In this document: piece by piece, positions 1-6,432 of the stretch | Position numbering within the stretch: the first letter of the stretch is position 1 | How the letters are laid out: each line of letters starts with the position of its first letter | Assembly (NCBI GenBank): GCA_013811715.1 | Contig: JACCUS010000368.1 | Span: 1-10,113, forward strand | Length of the DNA stretch: 10,113 nt | Source of the DNA: Nocardioidaceae bacterium | Lineage (GTDB): Bacteria; Actinomycetota; Actinomycetes; Propionibacteriales; Nocardioidaceae | Direction: 5' to 3' | Made by a program: the position numbers and the translations under genes | The notes under the pieces: model-generated | Database searches by the model: none | Told to the model about the DNA's origin: nothing | Seen by the model: only the letters and a program-made list of their open reading frames with translations

Positions 1-2339
1 AGCCCGAGCCGGGCTTCGACTTCACCGAAGAGCTCGAGCGGTTCATCGTCCGAGCCGAACGCACCGCCTTCGGGCCGTCCACACAGGCGATCATCGACGA
101 GGCAGTCTCACGTGACATCCCGTGGATCCGGCTCAACCAGCACTCGCTGGTCCAACTCGGGCAAGGGGTGCACCAGCGACGGATCCGGGCCACGATGACG
201 TCGAGCACCTCGGCCATCGCCGTCGACGTGGCCAGCGACAAGGACCTGACCGGAAGGCTGTTGAGCGCCGCCGGCCTGCCGGTCCCGAGGGCGGGGTCGG
301 TCCGGACGATCGACCAGGCGGTAGCGGTGGCGAGGCGGATCGGCTACCCGGTGGTCTGCAAGCCGCTCGACGGCAACCACGGTCGGGGGGTGTGCTTGAA
401 CCTGCGGGACGACGCCATGGTCCGCGCAGCCTTCCCGGTGGCACAGGAGCAGTCTCGGCGGGGCTGGGTGGTCGTCGAGACGCTGGTCTTCGGCCGGGAC
501 TATCGGTGCCTGGTGATCGACGGCAAGATCGCGGCCATCGCGGAGCGGGTGCCGGCGCACGTCATCGGCGACGGCGCCTTGTCGGTGGGCGCACTCGTCG
601 AACAGACGAACGCCGATCCGCGTCGCGGGGTCGGGCACGAGAAGGTGCTGACGCGGATCAAGGTCGACGAGTCTGCGCTCGAGCTGATTCGGTCACAGGG
701 GTACGAGTTGGACGACGTACCGCCTCCTGGTGGGATGGTCAAGCTGACGTTGACCGGCAACATGTCGACCGGAGGCATCTCCATCGACCGGACGTTCGAG
801 GCGCACCCGGAGAACGTCGAGATCGCCGAAGAGGCGGCGCAGGTGATCGGGCTCGACATCGCTGGCATCGACTTCATCTGCCCCGACATCACCGAGCCCG
901 TCCGCGAGACCGGCGGGGCGATCTGCGAGGTCAACGCGGCACCGGGCTTCCGGATGCACACCCACCCCACCGTCGGCGACCCACAGTTCATCTCCAAGTC
1001 GGTCGTCGACATGCTGTTCCCGACCGGAGCGCCGAGCCGGATCCCGATCGTCTCGGTGACCGGCACGAACGGCAAGACGACGACGTCGCGGATGATCGCG
1101 CACATCTTCAAGGGGATGGGCCGCAAAGTGGGCATGACGTCGACCGACGGTGTGGTCATCGATGAGCGGTTGCTGATCCGGGCGGACGCCTCGGGACCGA
1201 AATCGGCGCGCATGGTGCTGCAGAACCCGCGCGTCGACTTCGCCGTCTTCGAGGTGGCCCGTGGCGGCATCCTGCGTGAGGGCCTCGGCTACGAGCGCAA
1301 CGACGTGGCCGTCGTCTTGAACGTGCAGCCGGATCATCTCGGGCTGCACGGCGTGGACACGGTAGAACAACTCGCGAACGTGAAGGCCGTCCCGGTCGAG
1401 GCCGTCCCCCGCAACGGGCACGCCGTCCTCAACGCCGATGACGCGCTGGTGCGCGCGATGCGCCGACGCTGCTCAGGCGACGTCGTGTGGTTCAGCATGC
1501 AGCCGACGGGCTCAGAGGTCCGCGACTTCATCGACGCTCATTGTCGTAGGGGCGGCAAGGCGATCGTGCTCGAGCAGAGCGACCGAGGCGACATGATCGT
1601 CGTCCGTCACGGCGCCCGTGAGATGCAGCTGGCGTGGACGCACCTGCTGCCCGCCACGTTCGGCGGCCGTGCGTTGATGAACGTGCAGAACTCGCTGGCG
1701 GCGGCAGCTGCGGCGTTCGCGGCAGGTGCGCCGCTGCACGACATCAGGCAGGGGCTGCGGACGTTCTCGACGAGCTACTACCTGTCCCCCGGACGACTCA
1801 ACGAGATCGAGGTCGAAGGTGTGCACGTCATCATCGACTACTGCCACAACGCGCCAGGCATGCGGATGCTCGGCGACTTCGTCGACCGGCTCGGTGAGGG
1901 GATGCTCGTGACGAGCGACCTGGCCAAGCCGTCGCGGATCGGTGTGATCGCAACGGCCGGCGACCGGCGCGACGAGGACATGCGCGAGCTGGGGCGCATC
2001 GCCGCCGCCCACTTCGACGTGGTCGTGGTCCGTGAGGACGTGGCGTTGCGCGGTCGGCCCCGGGGAGAGACCGCCGAGCTGGTCGCCGAGGGTGTCCGGT
2101 CCCGGATGCCCGAAGGTGTTCGCTGCAAGCAGGTCGAGCTTGCGTTGGAGGAGATCGACGCGACCAGGCACGCGATGTCGCGCGCCAACCCGGGAGACCT
2201 GGTGGTGCTGTGCGTCGACCAGCACGCCGCCGTACTCGCCGAGCTCGAGTCGTGGTCCAACCAGGCCCAGGCCGGAGCGCGTACGTCGGACGACGACCTG
2301 GTCGGCGACCCCGACCTCGTCAACCCCGCCACCTCCTGA
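1..2339 (+). CDS. cphA: Cyanophycin synthetase CphA (5' end outside window)
   Basis: Cyanophycin synthetase builds multi-L-arginyl-poly-L-aspartate, a cytoplasmic nitrogen/carbon store, using ATP: an ATP-grasp domain adds Asp to the backbone and a Mur-ligase-like domain adds Arg to the Asp side chain. The open frame runs from base 3 to the TGA at 2337-2339 (778 residues visible). CphA proteins are usually about 870-900 residues, so most of the N-terminal domain is missing and the start lies upstream. Visible hallmarks in order: DIPWIRLNQHSLVQLGQG (about nt 114-170); the ATP-grasp segment with KPLDGNHGRG near nt 360-389 and EVNAAPGFRMH at nt 927-959; the Mur P-loop VTGTNGKTTT at nt 1056-1085; VARGGIL near 1255; NVQPDHLGLHG near 1320; DYCHN at 1836-1850; and GDRRDED near 1960. 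The DYCHN form differs from the DYAHN typical of cyanobacterial CphA. A short tail of about 25 residues after the Mur C-domain looks variable. It is convergent with the CphA-like gene on the other strand, 47 nt away. The identity is secure; activity is inferred. Confidence 0.96.
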   Translation, partial: PEPGFDFTEELERFIVRAERTAFGPSTQAIIDEAVSRDIPWIRLNQHSLVQLGQGVHQRRIRATMTSSTSAIAVDVASDKDLTGRLLSAAGLPVPRAGSVRTIDQAVAVARRIGYPVVCKPLDGNHGRGVCLNLRDDAMVRAAFPVAQEQSRRGWVVVETLVFGRDYRCLVIDGKIAAIAERVPAHVIGDGALSVGALVEQTNADPRRGVGHEKVLTRIKVDESALELIRSQGYELDDVPPPGGMVKLTLTGNMSTGGISIDRTFEAHPENVEIAEEAAQVIGLDIAGIDFICPDITEPVRETGGAICEVNAAPGFRMHTHPTVGDPQFISKSVVDMLFPTGAPSRIPIVSVTGTNGKTTTSRMIAHIFKGMGRKVGMTSTDGVVIDERLLIRADASGPKSARMVLQNPRVDFAVFEVARGGILREGLGYERNDVAVVLNVQPDHLGLHGVDTVEQLANVKAVPVEAVPRNGHAVLNADDALVRAMRRRCSGDVVWFSMQPTGSEVRDFIDAHCRRGGKAIVLEQSDRGDMIVVRHGAREMQLAWTHLLPATFGGRALMNVQNSLAAAAAAFAAGAPLHDIRQGLRTFSTSYYLSPGRLNEIEVEGVHVIIDYCHNAPGMRMLGDFVDRLGEGMLVTSDLAKPSRIGVIATAGDRRDEDMRELGRIAAAHFDVVVVREDVALRGRPRGETAELVAEGVRSRMPEGVRCKQVELALEEIDATRHAMSRANPGDLVVLCVDQHAAVLAELESWSNQAQAGARTSDDDLVGDPDLVNPATS

Positions 2340-2386
2340 CCCATCTCCCCCGGCTGGCGCGCCCGCCGCGGTAACGCGCAACGGCG

Positions 2387-4072
2387 TCAGGAGGCGAGGA
2401 GAGCCTTGTCGCGGAGTGTCTCGGGGCTGTCGACGGTGGCACCTTGGTCGTGGAGCCACTCTTCGAGCAAGACCCGATCCTGGTGGCACATCACCGCCAC
2501 CACGTCGCCACGACCCGCCCGCTCTGCCAGCGCCTGCAGCCCTTCGAGCTCGGTGAGAAGCGCGGGCACCTCGTGTACGCCGACCTGAGCGGCGCCGTCG
2601 CGGAACATGTCGCTCATCTCGTCCATGTCGCGTCCGCGCAGATACCCGCGTTTGTGCACGATGACCATCACATCTGAGTCGCGCGCACCCATCTCGCCCA
2701 TGCTGCGCAGCAGGTCGTCGGTCCGGTCCCCGGCCGTCCCCAAGCCCAGCAGCAACCGGCCGCCCTGGGAGCGCAGACCGGCCATGACCTCCAACAGCGC
2801 CTCCAGGCCAGCCTCGTTGTGGGCCAGATCGACAATCACGGTGAAATCGCGCAGCGAGTAGATGTTCATCCGCCCCGGGTTGAGCTCAGGACCGGGCCTG
2901 AACGTGGTCAACCCCGTGACAACGGACTCGCGCGACAGTCCAGCACCTAGCGCGGCGCTCGCCGCCGCCAGCGCGTTCTCCACGTTGAACCGGCTCAGCC
3001 CGGCGAGCGTCACCGGCACGTCCACCGCCCGAACCAGCGGATCGGGGTCGGAGTCGGGAGCGAGCACGCAGATCCAGCCGTCGATGAGCGTGGTGGCCCG
3101 TCCACCTGCTCCCACCACGTCCCGCAGCGAAGGTGAGTCAGGATCGCGCGAGAACACCCACGGACGGGCCGAGATCGTCGACCGCATCGCCAGCACCCGC
3201 GGGTCGTCGCCGTTGAGGACGGCCCACCCACTCGGCTTGGTGATGTGCGGCACCACCGCCTTGACCTCGGCCAGCTGGTCGACGGTGTCGATGCCTTGAA
3301 GCCCGAGGTGGTCGGCGCTGACGTTGGTGACGACCGACACGTCGTTGTGGCGGACATCGATCCCCCGAAACAAGATGCCGCCGCGCGCGGTCTCGGTGAC
3401 CGCGAGCTGGACCTGCGGCTGCGCGAGTACCCGAGCCGCCCCGCCGGGACCGGAGTAGTCGCCTTCCTCGATCAGCTCTCCATCGACGTAGACGCCGTCC
3501 GTCGAGGACCAGCCCACATGCAGTCCCGCGGCCCTGCCGATGTGACCGAGCATTCGCGCCGTCGTCGTCTTCCCGTTGGTGCCGGTGACCGCGATGACGG
3601 GAATGCGCGGCTTGATCGTGGTGGGCTTGGCGCCCAGCTCGGCTCGCCGTACCTCGGCCGCGACCTCGCTCACCCGGACGTCGACATCGGCGGCGGGCAA
3701 GTCGTCGAGCACGTCGGCGACCGCGTACCCCAGCGCCACTGCGCGGCCACGATGCCGCCAGGGGTAGGCCACCACCACCCGATGCACGTCGGTGGTCGGG
3801 CGCACCCGGACCGCGAGCCGGTGAGTGCCCGCTTCGGCGGCGATCTGCCGGACCAGCCGGGCCACGGCCCGGGCCGCGAACCGCTGCCGGAAGCCCGAGG
3901 CAGCCGCACCGGGTCGCGCATTGGCCAGCCCGATGCGCCGGGCGAAACGCAGAGCCTGCTCCTCCTCCAGCCCCGCGAGCCCGGTCAGGTCGAGGGTGAG
4001 CTTGACGGCTGCCTTGGGGAAGTACAGGTTGGGGCCTTCGAGCACGCGCAGCTCGATGAGCGAGTCGGTCAC
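2387..4072 (-). CDS. CphA-like Mur ligase family protein lacking the ATP-grasp domain
   Basis: A 561-residue protein. Residues 1-150 resemble the N-terminal domain of cyanophycin synthetase (LRVLEGPNLYF at 8-18, compare the RVLRGPN region of CphA). Residues 155-561 are a Mur-ligase module: P-loop VTGTNGKTTT at 162-171, SSTDGVYVDG at 189-198, GDYSGP at 204-209, TETARGGIL at 226-234, SADHLGLQGIDT at 252-263, Lys271 in the AEVKAVV segment (candidate for the carbamylated Lys of Mur enzymes), NVENALAA at 363-370, DLAHNEAGLE at 415-424, and GDR at 448-450. The ATP-grasp domain that lies between these parts in CphA is absent. The expected chemistry is ATP-dependent amide bond formation; the substrate is unknown. 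Start: the open frame extends upstream to 4231 but would overlap fabI, while the GTG at 4072 gives an N-terminus matching CphA and follows a TACCGT box by 6 nt. The gap to the fabI stop is 22 nt. It could be a cyanophycin accessory enzyme or a ligase for another peptide. Confidence 0.85.
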   Translation of the reverse strand: MTDSLIELRVLEGPNLYFPKAAVKLTLDLTGLAGLEEEQALRFARRIGLANARPGAAASGFRQRFAARAVARLVRQIAAEAGTHRLAVRVRPTTDVHRVVVAYPWRHRGRAVALGYAVADVLDDLPAADVDVRVSEVAAEVRRAELGAKPTTIKPRIPVIAVTGTNGKTTTARMLGHIGRAAGLHVGWSSTDGVYVDGELIEEGDYSGPGGAARVLAQPQVQLAVTETARGGILFRGIDVRHNDVSVVTNVSADHLGLQGIDTVDQLAEVKAVVPHITKPSGWAVLNGDDPRVLAMRSTISARPWVFSRDPDSPSLRDVVGAGGRATTLIDGWICVLAPDSDPDPLVRAVDVPVTLAGLSRFNVENALAAASAALGAGLSRESVVTGLTTFRPGPELNPGRMNIYSLRDFTVIVDLAHNEAGLEALLEVMAGLRSQGGRLLLGLGTAGDRTDDLLRSMGEMGARDSDVMVIVHKRGYLRGRDMDEMSDMFRDGAAQVGVHEVPALLTELEGLQALAERAGRGDVVAVMCHQDRVLLEEWLHDQGATVDSPETLRDKALLAS

Positions 4073-4078
4073 GGCGAC

Positions 4079-4084
4079 ACGGTA
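4079..4084 (-). promoter_or_regulatory. Candidate -10 box for a leaderless transcript of the CphA-like gene
   Basis: TACCGT fits the actinobacterial TANNNT consensus and ends 6 nt before the GTG at 4072, so transcription starting at the usual distance would begin on the start codon itself. It lies in the 22-nt gap after fabI, so the ligase gene could be transcribed both with fabG-fabI and on its own. No clear -35 was identified, and the upstream Shine-Dalgarno-like sequence is only moderate. Confidence 0.4.
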
Positions 4085-4094
4085 TCCCCGCGGC

Positions 4095-4865
4095 TCAGGC
4101 GCCCATCGCGTGGTAACCGCCGTCGACGTGCACGATCTCGCCGGTCGTCTTCGGGAGGAAGTCGCTGAGCAGCGCGACGACCGTTCGCGCCGTCGGCTCC
4201 AGGTCGTCGAGGTCCCAGCCCAGCGGGGCACGCTTCCCGAACTCGTCCTCGAACAGCTCGAAGCCCGGGATGGCCTTCGCCGCCAGGGTGTTCAACGGCC
4301 CTGCGCTCACCAGGTTGCACCTGACCCCGTGCGGCGCCAGGTCACGCGCGAGGTAGCGGTTGCACGACTCGAGGGCGCCCTTGGCGAACCCCATCCAGTC
4401 GTAGCCTGGCCAGGCCACCGACCCGTCGAACGTCATGCCGACGACGCTGCCCCCCGACTCCATGAGCGGCAGACACGCCGCGGCGAGCGACTTCAGCGAG
4501 TACGCCGACACCTGGACTGCCTGCGCCACGTCGGGCCACGGGCCTGACATGAACTTCCCGCCGAGGATGGTCTCGGGGTTGCCGTACGCGATGGCGTGCA
4601 CCACGCCGTCTAGCCCGTCGACGTGCTCGCGGACCTGCTCGGCCAGGCCGGCGAGGTGGTCGTCGTCGGTGACATCGAGCTCGAGCACCGCCGCCTCTTG
4701 CGGCAGCCGACCGGCGATGCGCCTGGTGATTCCCAGCGCCCTACCGAAGTTCGAGATCAGTACCGTGGCGCCTTGTTCCTGCGCCACCTTCGCGGTGGCG
4801 AAGCCGATCGACTTGTCGAGTGTGACGCCGGCGACCAGGATGCGCTTGCCGTCGAGGATTCCCAT
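4095..4865 (-). CDS. fabI: Enoyl-[acyl-carrier-protein] reductase, FabI/InhA type
   Basis: This is the NADH-dependent enoyl-ACP reductase, which performs the last reduction of each elongation cycle in type II fatty acid synthesis in the cytoplasm. It is 256 residues long. Visible features: LLDGKRILV-type N-terminus with the FabI-style nucleotide-binding segment AGVTLDKSIGFATAK (12-26), LDV at 63-65 for the adenine site, VVHAIAYGN (88-96), and the FabI catalytic signature Tyr-x6-Lys with Tyr155 and Lys162 in GYDWMGFAKGALES. SAGPLNTLAAKAIPG (187-201) is the substrate-loop start and HVDGGYHAMG the C-terminus. The loop after residue 190 is shorter than in mycobacterial InhA (269 aa), which suggests normal-length acyl substrates rather than mycolate precursors; this is inference. 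ATG start at 4865, preceded by GGGAAGG about 10 nt upstream. It follows fabG with a 23-nt gap, and the two are very probably co-transcribed. Confidence 0.95.
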   Translation of the reverse strand: MGILDGKRILVAGVTLDKSIGFATAKVAQEQGATVLISNFGRALGITRRIAGRLPQEAAVLELDVTDDDHLAGLAEQVREHVDGLDGVVHAIAYGNPETILGGKFMSGPWPDVAQAVQVSAYSLKSLAAACLPLMESGGSVVGMTFDGSVAWPGYDWMGFAKGALESCNRYLARDLAPHGVRCNLVSAGPLNTLAAKAIPGFELFEDEFGKRAPLGWDLDDLEPTARTVVALLSDFLPKTTGEIVHVDGGYHAMGA

Positions 4866-4888
4866 CAGTGCGTGCCTTCCCGGGCGCT

Positions 4889-5593
4889 TCAGTGGCCCAT
4901 GCCGAGGCCGCCGTCGACCGGGATCACCGCGCCGGTGATGTACCCGGCGTCGTCAGATGCCAGCCAGCGGACGACGGCCGCGATCTCCTCGCTGGTCGTG
5001 AATCGACCGAGCGGGATCGACTTCAAGTACTCTGCCTTCTTGTCCTCGGGCAACTCCGCGGTCATGTCTGTCTCGACGAAGCCCGGAGCCACCACGTTCG
5101 TCGTGATCGACCTGCTGCCGAGCTCGCGTGACAGCGAACGAGCCATCCCCACGAGGCCGGCCTTGCTGGCGGCGTAGTTGACCTGTCCCGCCGAGCCGAG
5201 CAGGCCCACGACCGAGGAGACCAGCACGATCCGTCCCCGCTTGAGTCGCAACATGCCCCTGGCCGCCCGCTTCGCCACCCGGAACGACCCCGTCAGGTTG
5301 GTCTCGATCACCGACGACCAGTCCTCCTCCGACATCCGCAGCAGCAGTGCATCCCGAGCGATGCCGGCGTTGGCAACCAACACCTCGACCGGACCTTGCT
5401 CCTGCTCGACTCGGTCGAACGCCGAGCCGACCGAGTCGGCGTCAGTGACGTCGCACCTCACACCGAGGAAATCGGCAGGGGGCTCACCGGATCGGTAGGT
5501 GACCGCCACCGAGTCGCCGTCGGCGGCGAAGGCCTGGGCGATCGCGTGACCGATGCCACGGTTTCCGCCGGTCACCAGCACGGACCTGTTCAC
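4889..5593 (-). CDS. fabG: 3-oxoacyl-[acyl-carrier-protein] reductase FabG
   Basis: A classical short-chain dehydrogenase of 234 residues that reduces 3-oxoacyl-ACP to 3-hydroxyacyl-ACP with NADPH in type II fatty acid synthesis. Motifs: TGGNRGIG (8-15) dinucleotide-binding motif, CDVTD (47-51), ANAG (74-77) in place of NNAG, Asn99, Ser127 in VSSVVG, and catalytic Tyr140/Lys144 in NYAASK. It also has APGFVETDMT (169-178) and the C-terminal YITGAVIPVDGG (218-229). GTG start at 5593 with a strong, closely spaced GGAGGAG ribosome binding site just upstream. It is the first gene of a minus-strand set fabG-fabI-(CphA-like ligase), and the fabG-fabI order matches the mabA-inhA arrangement of mycobacteria and other actinobacteria. 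It is divergent from the DUF3099 gene over a 119-nt spacer. Confidence 0.95.
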   Translation of the reverse strand: MNRSVLVTGGNRGIGHAIAQAFAADGDSVAVTYRSGEPPADFLGVRCDVTDADSVGSAFDRVEQEQGPVEVLVANAGIARDALLLRMSEEDWSSVIETNLTGSFRVAKRAARGMLRLKRGRIVLVSSVVGLLGSAGQVNYAASKAGLVGMARSLSRELGSRSITTNVVAPGFVETDMTAELPEDKKAEYLKSIPLGRFTTSEEIAAVVRWLASDDAGYITGAVIPVDGGLGMGH

Positions 5594-5625
5594 CTTCTCC
5601 TCCTCGTTCGCTCGCCCGGCGCTCG

Positions 5626-5631
5626 ACGCTA
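5626..5631 (-). promoter_or_regulatory. Candidate -10 box for fabG
   Basis: TAGCGT on the minus strand fits TANNNT. A start 7 nt downstream would give a leader of about 26 nt carrying the strong GGAGGAG ribosome binding site before the fabG GTG at 5593. No convincing -35 is seen, so this is a weak call based on position and motif only. Confidence 0.3.
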
Positions 5632-5712
5632 CCGCTTACTCCGGGGTACGGCGAACCGAGGCGCGCGTGTCTCGCCCGCGAGGACGGCGTACCGTGGAGG
5701 TGGAGGACCCTG

Positions 5713-6054
5713 GTGAGCAACCAACACGACGAACCCGTCACTATTACGACGGCCCGACCGAGTCGCAGCGCGGACATCAGGCGGCGCGAGGTCCGTTACC
5801 TGTTGTCGATGGCCATCCGGACGCTCTGCTTCGTGCTCGCGGTGGTGACCAGCGGAGCGCTTCGCTGGTCATTGGTGGCGGCCGCCGTCTTCTTGCCGTA
5901 CGTCGCGGTCGTGCTCGCCAACGCGACCGACCGACGTGGCGCGCGCGAGTCGCCAGGGTTGTTCCACGACCAGAAACGGCAGATCGAGTCGAGGAATCGA
6001 ATCTCCGACGAACATCAGGGACAAGATCTAGACCCGGTAGATGAGGGCGTGTAA
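5713..6054 (+). CDS. DUF3099 family small membrane protein
   Basis: A 113-residue protein that I recognise as DUF3099, an actinobacterial family without an assigned function. It has a charged N-terminal segment (about 1-29) with basic residues RRREVR. Two closely spaced hydrophobic helices follow, at about 30-47 (YLLSMAIRTLCFVLAVV) and 51-69 (RWSLVAAAVFLPYVAVVLA). The family signature RTLCFVLAV...LRW...FLPYVAVVLAN is present, followed by a polar acidic tail. GTG start at 5713 with GGAGG 6 nt upstream. The gene stands alone ahead of a strong terminator and is divergent from fabG, an order I recall in other actinobacteria. No function can be inferred beyond inner-membrane location. Confidence 0.88.
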   Translation: MSNQHDEPVTITTARPSRSADIRRREVRYLLSMAIRTLCFVLAVVTSGALRWSLVAAAVFLPYVAVVLANATDRRGARESPGLFHDQKRQIESRNRISDEHQGQDLDPVDEGV

Positions 6055-6098
6055 CACTGTGGTCACGGCATTCCGCTTCCCCCGTCGGAAGGCCGACA

Positions 6099-6139
6099 GC
6101 GATGCCGGACAGCGTCCCCCCGTGACTGTCCGGCATCGC
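6099..6139 (+). terminator. Intrinsic terminator after the DUF3099 gene
   Basis: A perfect 14-bp inverted repeat: GCGATGCCGGACAG at 6099-6112 and its exact complement CTGTCCGGCATCGC at 6126-6139, with a 13-nt C-rich loop. It is followed on the plus strand by CCTTTGTT, a short U-rich tract. It begins 44 nt after the DUF3099 stop. The opposite side has no T-rich tail for the minus strand, so it should act on plus-strand transcription. A small 5-bp hairpin (GTCGG/CCGAC, about 6084-6096) lies just before it. Confidence 0.85.
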
Positions 6140-6179
6140 CTTTGTTCGCCGTCGCGAGGTGGGCCCGAGAAGGTGACGT

Positions 6180-6374
6180 GTGACTGCTGGCGATGACCCC
6201 GTCTGCTCCGCGAAGGACTGCCGTGCGCCAGCGAGCGTTGCCCTGCTTTGGAACAACCCCAAGATCCACGCCCCGGACCGCCAGAAGACGTGGCTGGCCT
6301 GTGACTCACACCAACAGTCGCTGACCGACTTCTTAGCCGCCCGCGGCTTCATGCGCAAAATGGAGCGCCTGTAG
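6180..6374 (+). CDS. Small Cys/His protein, probable zinc-binding, function unknown
   Basis: A 64-residue protein with four potential metal ligands: Cys9-x4-Cys14 (CSAKDC) and Cys41-x2-His44 (CDSH). A conserved-looking central stretch, ALLWNNPKIHAPDRQKTW (21-38), separates the pairs, and the C-terminus is FLAARGFMRKM. I recognise the pattern from small actinobacterial proteins of about 65 residues that databases often label 'acetone carboxylase', a label that looks unjustified at this size. GTG start at 6180 with GAGAAGG 6 nt upstream supports real translation. It follows the DUF3099 terminator, so it needs its own promoter or read-through, and is convergent with moaA. Zinc binding is inferred from the ligand spacing only. 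Confidence 0.75.
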   Translation: MTAGDDPVCSAKDCRAPASVALLWNNPKIHAPDRQKTWLACDSHQQSLTDFLAARGFMRKMERL

Positions 6375-6432
6375 GGCTCGTTGTCGGCTAGGGCACGCAT
6401 CGGCTGGCCCCGCGGCGGACGGCCAACTACCC

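Noticed and set aside
122..1165. Long open frames overlapping cphA, such as 122-1165 (+) and 1512-2489 (-)
   Set aside because: They are Arg/Gly/Pro-rich low-complexity translations caused by high GC, and they overlap a clearly conserved coding frame.
2340..2386. Possible terminator between convergent cphA and the CphA-like gene
   Set aside because: Only short GC palindromes (GGCGCGCC, CGCCG/CGGCG) without a U tract; nothing distinguishable from GC-rich background.
3245..4168. Open frame of 307 codons on the plus strand opposite the CphA-like ligase gene
   Set aside because: Its composition is typical of an antisense shadow, it has no recognisable motif, and the minus-strand protein is unmistakable.
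5645..5693. Inverted repeat GGTACG...CGTACC in the fabG/DUF3099 spacer
   Set aside because: Arms of only 6 bp separated by 37 nt are within chance expectation; I cannot support an operator.
6403..6427. Hairpin GCTGGCC/GGCCAAC between the 64-aa gene and moaA
   Set aside because: Seven pairs with one mismatch and no T-rich tail on either side; too weak to call a bidirectional terminator.
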